Assembly (NCBI RefSeq): GCF_023053635.1
Contig: NC_086182.1
Location: 28,939,501 to 29,003,500, forward strand
DNA length: 64,000 nucleotides
Reading direction: 5' to 3'
Source of the DNA: Elgaria multicarinata webbii
Lineage: Eukaryota; Chordata; Lepidosauria; Squamata; Anguidae
Below the pieces are notes generated by a model, which was not told where the DNA came from, searched no databases, and worked only from the letters and a program-made list of their open reading frames with translations. A program made the position numbers and the translations under genes. This document shows, in pieces, positions 20,063-32,000 of the stretch (positions are counted from its first letter, which is position 1; every line of letters starts with the position of its first letter).

Positions 20063-23000
20063 GTGAGAGAGAGAAAGAGACCGCTGAGGGGAAAGGGGCG
20101 GGGCCAGGGGAGGCATGCTAATTAACCCCCATGTTGGACACGCCCCTCCCCTCCCGTAGGCCCCTCCCCTCCAGGGGGCTCCTCCCCCGCCTCTTTAGGA
20201 GAGACCCCCCCACACACTTCCACCCACCAATAGGATCTCCTGTGAGCCCTCTGCCTGTAGCCTTAGACCCACCCTTCTCCTTTGGGTGGGGGTCTTTTGG
20301 AAGAGGACCCCCCCACTCACTCCCCCCCCCCCCAGTCTGTCCTGGAGTCACCCCTCCCCTCTGGACCCCTTCTTCTCCCCCCCATTCCCCAAACTCCCAA
20401 TGAGAAGATGCTCAACTTTTTTAGGGGGGGGGATGGGGGGATACACTCACCTGTTCATGTGCTGTTGTTTTAATTAACTTTAATTAACACTTTATTAAAA
20501 TGTACGTTTTCATTCATTCATTCTTCTTGAACATCCAACGTTGTTATCTTTTTGGCGCCAGGTCAAGACTTTTCTCTTCTCCCAGGCATTTTAATGGACC
20601 CCAGAATTGTTGTTTTTAAATGGATACTGTTGTTTTTATACTGTTTTTATGTGTGTGTTTTTAATTTTTGTATACTTTTAATGTTTACTATTTTTAATTG
20701 TGGTTGGAAAGCATCCTGCCAGAAACCTTGAACAGCGGCTGCCAGTCAGTGTCGACAATACTGGGCTAAATGAACCCATGGTCAATAAAAGGCAGGTTCC
20801 TATGTCCCTAAATGTCTGATGTGTAACATTTCCAGACAGCCAAAGAACAACGCTAACTTTTTTTTCCTGCTCCCCTGCCGGTATTCCTGCACTTAACAAC
20901 ATACGCTGAGTTTTTAATTGACCCCAGAAGAGTTGTTTTAAATGGATAATGTTGTTTTTATGCTTTTGATGGTTTTAATTTTTTGTATATTTGATTTTAA
21001 TGTTTGCTGTTTTCAACCTTTGTAAACCGCCTAGAGAGCTTCGGCTGTGGGGCGGTATATAAATGCAATTAAATAAATAAATAAATAAATAACATCCAGC
21101 ATAAATAAAGAAAATTCAGACTTGCTATTCCCCTCCACCCCACCACATCCCAAGAGTATTATCCAGGGTTATATATTAACGTGAATATTTATTTTCATTT
21201 ATTTATTTTATTTTATTTATTTATTTATTTATTACATTTTTATACCACCCAATAGTCGAAGCTCTCTGGGCGGTTCACAAAAGTTAAACAATAATAAAAC
21301 AAACAACAGGTTAAAAGCACAAATACAAAATACAATATAAAAAGCACAACCAGGATAAAACCACGCAGCAAAATTGATATAAGATTAAAATACAGAGTTA
21401 AAACAGTAAGATTTAAATTTAAGTTAAAATTAAATGTTAAAATACTGAGAGAATAAAAAGATGTTCAGCTTTATTACATTTATCTACCGCCCCCTAGCCG
21501 GAGCTCTTTAGGCGGTTTACAAAGGTTGAAAACAGCAAACATTAAAAACAAATATACAAAAATTTAAAACCATCAAAAGCATAAAAACAACATTATCCAT
21601 TTAAAACAACTCTTCTGGGGTCAATTAAAAACTCAGCGTATGTTGTTAAGTGCAGGAATACCGGCAGGGGAGCAGGAAAAAAGCTTAGCGTTGTTCTTTG
21701 GCTGTCTGGAAATGTTACACACCAGGCATTTAGGGACGTAGGAACCTGCCTTTTATTGAGTCAGATCATGGGTTCATTTAGCCCAGTATTGTCGACACTG
21801 ACTGGCAGCCGCTGTTGAAGGTTTCTGGCAGGATGCTTTCCAGCCCTACCTGGAGACGCTGCGGACTGAATTTGGGATATGTTCTGCGTGCAAAGCAGGT
21901 GCTAAGCATAGCTTGCAAAGCATATGCAAAGCATATGCAAAGCATACCTTGGAGCTATGGCTCCTTTGCTTTCCACAAAGGTGAGCGCTGCAACAATAAC
22001 ATCAAAGCAAAGCTCTCCCTGACCTGAGAATAGGTACACATTCACAATCGGTTGGCCAGATATATTCAGAGGACAGTCCTCTGTTTCAGAGACCCGGCAG
22101 AGGATGGTCCTCTATTTGAAAGTGTTCCCTGTTGGATGGACTCTCCAGTCCAAGTCTGGTTTAAAGTCAAAGAACCATAAGGATATTCCTACCCCTACAA
22201 GTCATCACTTCATGCATATAATGAAGCAGGCTCTGACGTGCCTTTTTGCTGCTTAAATGTCCTCAGATTATCACATTGGGAAAGGGGGATTAGCCCCCCC
22301 CCGCTCCCCTTTTATAGCATGTTTGTGACATGTGACTCTAAACTTAGTGATGTGATTGTGGCGGTAGCTAATTTGGCTTAAATTGATCTGGAATCAAATG
22401 ACCTGGGATCTTGTGTATGAATCCAAAGAGTCAGCCCTCTTTCCATTGGGGCTGGGTGATGAAAGAAAAGACGTGTGTGTGGTTGTTTATGATCTGATAG
22501 TTTATGCTCATTGATTATTTGGGATTATAATACGTTTTCGCTAGCTGTAATTAAAGCAGACATTGCTACTAAATCAGCTTGGTTGGAAGTTCCATAAGTT
22601 TCCAGCTAGCAGCAGTAAAATTAAGAAATCCATCTCCTAAACGAACACTGGTTGCTCAGAATAGTTCATTTTAAAGCCCCGGGCATGCTAGGGTCATGTG
22701 TCATCCTGCTATTTTTGGCAGACTTGCAGTGATGTTTTTTTTAAAGATTTCTCTCTCACCTGCTGCCGTATGACAGACCTGCACATTTTTGGGGGGGGCG
22801 GGGGGGGGGCTAGATTTTCAGGCTGGCTTTACAAGACGGCATGTCTAAAGTGGCGTTCTGTTGTCAAATCAGACCATTTACAGATACTAGCAGATAATTT
22901 GTAATTTTCCCGTCATCTTTCTGCATAGCAATGGAGATCTGGTTCACGTGCTTAGAGTGTTTGACTCGGGCTGGGTTCAAGTCCCCACTTGGCCATGGAG

Positions 23001-26000
23001 CTCACTGGGTGACATTGGGCCAGTCACTGACTCTCAGCCTAACCTACCCCGCGGGGTTGTTGTGAGGATAAAATGAAGAGGAGGAAGATGATTATTATTA
23101 TTATTATTATTATTATCATTTATTTATATAGCACCATCAATGTACATGGTGCTGTACAGATAACACAGTAAATAGCAAGACCCTGCCGCATAGGCTTACA
23201 ATCTAATAAGTTGTAGTAAACAATAAAGAGGGAAGGAGAATGCAAACAGGCACAGGGAAGTGTAAACAGGCACCGGGTAGGGAGAAGCTAACAGTATAGA
23301 GTCAGAACAAACTCAATATTTGAAGGCTATAGGGAAAAGAAAAGTTTTTAGCTGAGTTTTAAAAGCAGTGATTGAGTTTGTAGTTCTCAAGTGTTCTGGA
23401 AGAGCGTTCCAGGCGTAAGGGGCAGCAGAAGAAAAAGGACGAAGCCGAGTAAGGGAAGTGGAGGTCCTTGGGCAGGCGAGAAGCATGGCATCAGAGGAGC
23501 GGAGAGCACGAGCGGGGCAATAGTGTGAGATGAGAGAGGAGAGATAGGCAGGAGCTAGACCGTGAAGAGCTTTGAAGGTCAGCAGGAGAAGTTTATATTG
23601 GATTCTGGAGTGAATTGGAAGCCAATGAAGAGATTTCATTGTACGCCATCTTGGACTCCTTGGAGGAAAAAGCAGGATAGAAACATAACAAATGAATATA
23701 TAAATAGTATAAATTACTGCCCTTTCTTTCCTAGATGACTTGCTCGTTTTTATTTGGGTGGGGGAAACTAAATGACTTCTTATAAATTTGGTGCTGTTCA
23801 GGACCCAGAAGTCTTGGCTAGAGCCAAGCAACAGTTATAATATGCCTCTCTGCATATACTTTTAAACCATGTTTTATTTATTCACCCCCTGCTCTCTCCG
23901 TAGCTACCCTCAAAATAGAATTAGCTTAAGTGGGGATGCAGTAGCTTAACTTCTTTTAAATTTGTTATGTCTTCCAATCTGTGGGGACACCACCTTCTCC
24001 AGTGATTCAGCAGGGTGAACAACACCGGTCATTAGCCATGTAAACAAAGCAAGACAACCATGAAGGAATCAAGGAAATAAACTCATGCGTGTGAAGAAGT
24101 AAAGGGTCATTGTACACTAAGGTACCCATGCTGGCTGGGGAACACCAGGAGTTTTAGGACTCTTCGTTGTCTAAACATGCACAGGATTGCACCCTTAGTG
24201 TTTTTATGAAGTTTCAGATAGCTTTCCTGAACTTGCTGTCTGTACTAGAAAAGTGCTGAGGCAAAATATGAAGAGGAGGGGATTTAATTCTATCAATAGA
24301 GCCAGTGTGGTGTAACAGAAATAGGAAAGGCAGGTCCTGAACTCAGTCTTACAAGATGCATCTTCTGGGCATAGCCTCATTTCTGGGTGAAGACATTAAT
24401 TTGAGTTCTTCCTTAAAGGTGTTTTTTTAATAATAATAATAATTGTCTGGCCTGTCTGTAAAACCCTGGGGACTTAGATTTGTACATGAACAGATGTACA
24501 TGAACAGAATGAGAAAGTAGAGACAGCTTCCAGGAACATAATTTAGTATAGTTATTTATTATTGCACGGAAATCTAGGTGGCTTTCATAGCCCTCCTCTT
24601 CTTCACTTCATGATACTAAGCCCTGTGGGGAGAGACTGAAAGAACTGGGCATGTTTAGCCTTGAGAAGAGAAGGCTGGGGGTGGGGGAATGATAGCACTC
24701 TTCAAATACTTGAAAGGCTGTCACACAAGAGGAGGGCCAGGATCTCTTCTCAATCATCCCAGAGTGCAGGACACAGACTAATGGGCTCAAGTTACAGGAA
24801 GCCAGATACCGGCTGGACATCAGGAAAAACTTCCTGACAGCGCAGTACGACAATGGAACCAATTACCTAGGGAGGTTGTGGGCTTTCCCACACTAGAGGC
24901 ATTCAAGAGGCAGCTGGACAGCCATCTGTCGGGTATGCTTTGAGGTGGATTCCTGCATTGAGCAGGGGGTTGGACTCGATGGCCTTAGAGGCCCCTTCCA
25001 ACTCTACTATTCTATGATTCTATGATATAGCCTGGGATAGTGCTGTGCCGTAAGCTTTCTGATTTATTTCCCAAGAACCTTAAAGCCTCGATTCGTTTGC
25101 AGATACATCCTGTAAACAAGGCATCAATGTGAGACTACTTTCTCCGGCTCGTTAATGGAGACATGCCTTCATTCGAACGCAGATCTCATCCTGAGCAATA
25201 CGATGGCGATGCATGTGCATCCCCTTCTTAGCTAGGTTGGTCGGTTAGAAGCCTCGGTGTTCTTCTGGCGCCAACTCTGCCCTGGTCCTTCCTCCTCGTC
25301 CACTATCACCTTATAAGCTGCTTCTTCTTTTACTTGCCAGTTGTCACCTCTAGCTTCTGGATTTATTCTCCTCCAAAGGAAGGATGTCATAGCTATGCTT
25401 ATCTGTGTGTCTCCAGTTAAAGCTGAGTAATAAGCAGAGCCCTGAGGTCATTGGGGAAATGTGTTTTATGAAGCCTTTTAGTGTAATGTATATTGGGTCA
25501 AGATTTAGCAGAGCTTAAGTAAAAATTGATCGGTGCTGTTATGCCCCTGGGGGTATCAACCACTGCAGAGTATTAGAGAAACGTGTTTAATAACATTCCG
25601 GTACTTGGGCTGGCTGTTAATCATAGAATAGCAGAGTTGGAAGGGGCCTACAAGGCCATCGAGTCCAACCCGTTGCTCAATGCATGAATCCACCCTAAAG
25701 CATCCCTGACAGATGCTTGTCCAGCTGCCTCTTGAAGGCCTGTAGTGTGGGAGAGCCCACAACCTCCCTAGGTAACTGATCATCCTGGTTGCCCTCCTTT
25801 GAACATGCTCCAGTTTGTCTGAACATGCTCCTGACTCTAAGTTGTCTATAATAGCAACTAAAATATCACCGTCATGGCTGGCTATGTGCTGATATTTTAT
25901 TTCTTAGCCTCACTATTCCTCACCTGTAAAATGGAAATATTAATTTGTTGCCTTTGACCACACATTTCTACTTTGGCCACTGTGAGAGTTATGCATCAGA

Positions 26001-29000
26001 GCCCCTAGAATCATAGAATCATAGAATAGCAGAGTTGGAAGGGGCCTACAAGGCCATCGAGTCCAACCCCCTGGTCAATGTGCCTGAATATGTGTGTTGT
26101 TAATTACATTTGTTAATAGCATTTTTAAAGTAAATATGGTTAATGTCTGTGTGTTTTTAAAAAGTACAGTTTGGATAGCAAGAAAAAGCAGCTCAAGCAG
26201 TTTAGTGTTTGTGCTTTATTAATAGGACTTCATTTACTGTATTTATATTTCCAAGGAGCTCAGGGCTTAATATGTTGTCATTCTCCTGCATTTAATCCTT
26301 GCAGCAACCCTGTGAGGTAGGTGAAGCTGAGATCTGGAAGCTGGTCCAAAGTCATCCACTGAGCTTCCTGGCTGTGGAGGGTTGAATCCAGGTCTTCTCG
26401 TTCTTCACCCATTCATCATTTACTTTTTTCTTAATATATATCCTGCTGTTTCAGCATGGTACAGCTTACACCACGAAAGCTAGCTGGCGGGCAGCACATG
26501 ACAACTGATGCCATTTGGTATCAATGTCTTTTGTGTAGCTATGCTCTTAGAGCTACTGTACTGTAAACCCAGCCTTCCCCAACACATCTGTCACCCTCCA
26601 GATGTGCTGGACAGCAATTCCCACATCCGGAGGGCGACATGTTGGGGAAAGCTGATACAGACATTAAGAAATGGGCTTTGAGTCAGGGAACCCCTGGCAT
26701 AACTCTCAGCTCACTTGAAAACTGACTGCATAGTCTTAGATTAACTATTAGGCCTCACAGACAATTGAGTATGTTGCATCACCTTAAAGTCTAGCAAATT
26801 TATCCTGGCAAAAGCTTTTGTAGACAGCGTCTACTTCATCGGATGCATCTGATGAAGGGGACAGTGTCCACAAAAGCTTACACCAGAATAAGTGTTTTAA
26901 GGTGACACAAGACACGTTGTTGGTTTTGCTGCAACGAACTAGCAGAGCTGCCCTGTGGAAGTTGTTCTTATGCCTCAGTTTCCCTTATCTTACAGTGGTG
27001 GCCAAAATTGTGGACACTTCGAAATTTTCACGTTTTGCAACTTTGCACGCCTATAGAAAATGTTCTGTTTCACCAAATTCAAATGTTTCTATATCAATCG
27101 AAAGAGAATTTAATGCTGAATGCAATACAAAAAGCAGAATGCAAATGTCTGCAGTACCAAAAAAGTTACGCTTACTTTAGTCTAAAAACAAACACAGGTG
27201 TGATTGGGCGAAGAAGCGGATTGGAATTGCAAACCCTACTGGCCAATCACAGTCCTCGTTCTGGGGACCGAACACGTGGCAGTAGCTGCGATACATCATG
27301 TTTCAAGTTGGAGGAAAGTCGGTTTTGCTATTGGTTCTGTAACTGAAGCGCAATTGGAGATCGTGTGACTCTTTGAAGTATTTCTCAAATTAAAAGTATA
27401 CGTACGTACATCATAAATAGAGGAATGGCACCAAAGAAAAGAGTTGATTGGATACCCAGGAAAAGAAGCAGGATTGTTGTATTACGTTGTTAGGGTAAAA
27501 ACCCCAACCAGAAGGGAGGGAACAGGAAAACCAGACAAGTCCAGATTCAGGGACCACCTCTTTATTGAACTACACATGTAGGAGGAAACTCACCCTCGAC
27601 GGATCGAAGACGAACTTCTCTATCCATCATCCACAGCCAACATCTTTTATAACATTCCATGCCCCTCCTGATGAGATCATGGCTCCTTCCATCCCTTATT
27701 GATTGCAGAGTTATACATTTTCCATATATGAAACTATTTCTAACAGCACATAATATTGTGACAACTACGCCCTGTTTATGTAACTTACTGTACCAGATAA
27801 GCCCCCGCTGCAAGGGCGGTCGAAGCGAACTTTGCTGCCCAATGGGGTGGTTTTCGTGATAACAAGGAGCGGTGCGCCGAAATGTCTGGGATAATGGCAA
27901 CTTGGATCCGGGATCCTAGCGTTAGCAGCTGTGTTTTTGGAAACTGGTACATTTGCCAAGCAAACTAAACCCTGCTCTGGGGGTGGTGAGTGCAGGACAG
28001 CCTTGAGCAACAGGCCAACTGCATTCTGATGACTCTTTATTAATGAACAGAGGGACAGTTCCGGGCTCCACAATTCAAGAAGGACGCAGACAAGCTGGAG
28101 CGTGTTCAGAGGAGGGCAACCAGGATGATCAGGAGTCTGGAAACAAAGCCCTATGAAGAGAGATGGAAAGAACTGGGCATGTTTAGCCTGGAGAAGAGAC
28201 GATTGAGGGGAGACAGGAGAGCACTCTTCAAATACTTAAAAGGTTGTCACACAGAGGAGGGCCAGGATCTCTTCTCGATCCTCCCAGAGTGCAGGACACG
28301 GAATAATGGGCTCAAGTTAAAGGAAGCCAGATTCCAGCTGGACATCAGGAAAAACTTCCTGACTGTTAGAGCAGTACGACAATGGAATCAGTTACCTAGG
28401 GAGGTTGTGGGCTCTCCCACACTAGAGGCCTTCAAGAGGCAGCTGGACAACCATCTGTCAGGGATGCTTTAGGGTGGATTCCTGCATTGAGCAGGGGGTT
28501 GGACTCGATGGCCTTGTAGTCCCCTTCCAACTCTGCTATTCTATGATTCTATGACAGGAGGAGAGGTCTAGTGGCAGAGCCTTGAGTGCTTGGTGTACAC
28601 TTTCCCCCCGGAAAGGGGGTCTTTTGACCACCTTAACAATGTGAATCAAGTCTTTCAATTGATATATAAACATTTGAATTTCGTGGAACAGAACATTTTC
28701 TATAAGCATGCAAAGTTGCAAAACATGAACATTTCGAAAAGTGTCCACAATTTTGGCCACCACTGTATAAGATGAGGGTAGTGGCTGAGAAACAGAGTGG
28801 AGCAGGTATTACTGGTAGTGTGGTGTATGCATTCATGTTATATAAATATGTGCAGAGTGGCTCAAAGCGTGCTTGCTCAGCAGTAAATTCCACTTCCTTC
28901 AGCAGGGCGCCCTGCTGAGTAAGAGGGCATGGGATTGCACCCTAAGTGTTACAATTACATCATTAATCCGAACAAGTGATTTGATTTGCATTTGAACAAA

Positions 29001-32000
29001 GACGACTTAGAAAGTTTACATTTACAAATGGATACCTCCAGGCAGGTTTTGAAAGAAGGCATATGTATGTTTTGCATTTAATCGAAGTGCTGAGATCTGG
29101 GAGCATTGAAAGAACTAGAGCGACAGAGAGATCCAGGCGGAATCAGTCATTGCCAGGGGAAGTTTTTCCCCAGAAGCCTTCAAAGGGAGGGAGGGAGCCA
29201 GAGAGCAATGCCACAGACTAGCTGGATATGATTTAAAGGCTTTAAATAAGTGTTGCACATAATATAGCCATTCCTTGTCTATCATAAAAAGTAATGGGCA
29301 AGGAAAGACCGATTGCTGGAGCCATAAATCAGTTCCTGCTTTAGTCTAATGGTAGCTCATGTTGACCTTGGAGCTCGTAGGTGGGGTTTTTTGTTTTTTG
29401 GTTTTATATATAGCCACGGAAACTCTTTGATGGATGACATGCCTGTCCTCCATCCGTCATTCCCTATCCTGGATCTAAGCTGTCTTTGATGGCACTTCTT
29501 CAAAGCTGTATCTTTTTGGCTGTCATATATCAGCTTTGTGTGGGTTATTCGGTGCCTCCTCTGTACTGCAGGACTCGTCGTGTTTGCGAATCCCGAAAGA
29601 TGGAAAGGTAGAAGATAAACACTGTTAAAATAAATGATTCTGAATCCAAGATTTTGTTGGGTCTGCAGCATCGCCCAAGATGGTTTCAGAGCATCAGAAT
29701 CTACAGCGCCCACCCAGAATGTTGGACTTGAAAATGGGCAGAGTTGTTGAGTAACTGGAGCGTGCTAATTTGCTGTTTATTGTTTGACCTCCAGAGCTGA
29801 AACTTCTCTGGACCTCTTTTTATTGAGCTCCATCACGATTCTGCTGTGCCGTACTTAATCCAGGCTTCCTTTTCCAGGTATTACCCCTGTCTGCCCAATC
29901 TTTCAGAGGCCTGTGGGGATGATACAGTACAGAGGTACTACCTGTGCTGTTGTAGACAGCCCTTCCAAGTTTTACATTTAGCTTCCACGGTGCTGTGTTG
30001 TAGTTCAGAACTCATATTCTCTCCCCTGCATTCTCTCCCAGCTCCGAAAAGCCTCGTTTTGCTCCTTGCTAGCCTCGTTTTTGCTTCTTCCACCTTGCCC
30101 TGATTGTGATGTTTTTCCCAAATCCCTGTACATTTAGTCTAGAAACAAGTCTTTGTACCTTGTTCCAGGCCTTGCACTGTACCGTGTAGCTGTTGTGTGT
30201 GTATTCGATTTGAATTCCTGGGACCTGGAACTCACGCTTGCTCACTCTCTTCTTCCTCTTTCTCTCTGTGAAAAGCGGGTCACTCCACTAGCCAGTCCCC
30301 CAGCTTCCACAGTAAGCAGACTTCCTCTAACTGAGGCCCTCCAGATAGGTTGTGCTACATCTCCCATGATCCCCCAGCCAGCAACCCATCTAGAGTGGTT
30401 GGGGTAGACCGCCCAATTGGCTTTCATCCAAGTGGTGGGAATGCATTTTTTGGATCAAGTATGCTTGATGCTGCCTCTCAGGGTTGTTCATTTGGGGAGA
30501 AGAGTGGGCAAAGCCACCATCTTGTTCTTTTGGGGAGCCAACCCCTGAGCAGGATGAAAATGCAAGCATGGATGCTCCAGTTACGAAGGCATTGTATTTT
30601 GGGTGGCTTCTGTAGCTTCTGTTGATTTAGATGGTGACTGGAAGCTCCCTGGTTAAAATCTCACCTGCGCCGTGAATATACTGGATGTCCTTTAGACAAG
30701 CCAGCGTTCTCTCTGCCTTCCCCATGTTAGATCAATGTTCTTTTCACCTAAGGACGAAATCCAAACAGCCCTTAAGCACGACTCCACACTTCCAGCGACA
30801 GAGGGTTCAAAAGCGCTTTATTGATTAGTAATCAAGGCCTGGCCTCTTCAAAGGGAGCAATCAGACAAAAGACATAGGGAATATGGTACAGTATTTGAGC
30901 TTGCAAGGGGCAGGGCCCAGTAGCAGCATTAACCAATCAGAACATAACACTGGGGCATAGCTAATTATTCTAAACAATTCTCTCTGTTCTATAAACAATA
31001 CCTTTGGCCTTACTGTAAGTTACAGAAGTTAACTTTGACACAGGAATACTGGAGCCGGAGCTCTTGTTTATATTAGATAAGACAGATGCAAGGATGCACA
31101 CAAGGAGATATTTTCGCATACATGACATTATGACATTTTGCCTGCAATTTGATGGCTACTTCACAGTTTCCTGTTAAAAATTGAGAGACTTCTGCTAACA
31201 CCCATCTTCAATATTTATTTTATTGATTAAAACATTTACATCCCGCACTATATCACAAGGATCTCATGGCGGCGTCCAGATAAAATCATGCATATAAAAT
31301 AGACCGATTCTAAAACAAATTAAACCGTTAACATGTTAAAACCAATATGAAATTTTAAAACAGTGAAGTCCAATTAAAACAAGACAGTGTGCAGGCTGTT
31401 GGATTTAGCCATCAAAGGCTTTGTTAAAAAGCCATGTCTTAACCTGGTGCTGAAAGGAAGCCGGTGCCGGTGCCAGTCGGGCCTCCAAGGGGAAGGCATT
31501 CCACAGGCGGGGTGCCACAACAGAGAAAGCCCTCTCCCACATCCCACCATAGTGTATATCTCGCATCGGTGGGGCCCGGAGAAGAGGATAATCCTACTGC
31601 CTTCCCTTTTATAGTGGCTGTGGATTGCTGATAAGATTTGGAGTTCTTCAGGAAGCTCTTGTGTGGGGCCACGACCCAAAGAGACAAATCTCCGCATGTA
31701 GCCTCAGACCCATGGAGGGTGGGAAGAAATGTCCTTATTTCCCACTACCCTTCCCATTGCATCTTTTCACTCTGCATCAAAAGCCAATCTAGGGTTCCCT
31801 CGACCTCCCCTAGAGAGGCATTTTATTTATTTATTTAGGATATTTATATACCGCTCCCCGTTGAAACATTTCGGAGCGGTGTACAAGATAAAATGAAAAT
31901 AAAAACAGAGTAAAACAGTTAAATCAAAATTTAAAAGAAGCAAAAAAATTTGGTGTTCACAAGAGGCTGCAATGGGAACAGGGTGCTAGAAAGACTCTAG

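Larger units (their letters stand above)
26993..28765 (+). mobile_element. Tc1/mariner-like element with ~110-bp TIRs
   Basis: It starts CAGTGGTGGCCAAAATTGTG and ends with the complement, flanked by TA on both sides (26991-26992, 28766-28767). TIR similarity extends ~110 bp inward. A short ORF start near 27425 ([14 protein letters not shown]) could be the first residues of a transposase; the remainder of the interior is occupied by an LTR-type fragment and a CR1 insertion, so it is not autonomous. Confidence 0.85.

Noticed and set aside
28125-28472. 115-residue ORF (also near-identical at 49829-50176) as a host gene pair
   Set aside because: Both are the CR1 ORF2 C-terminus followed by the CR1 3' terminus.
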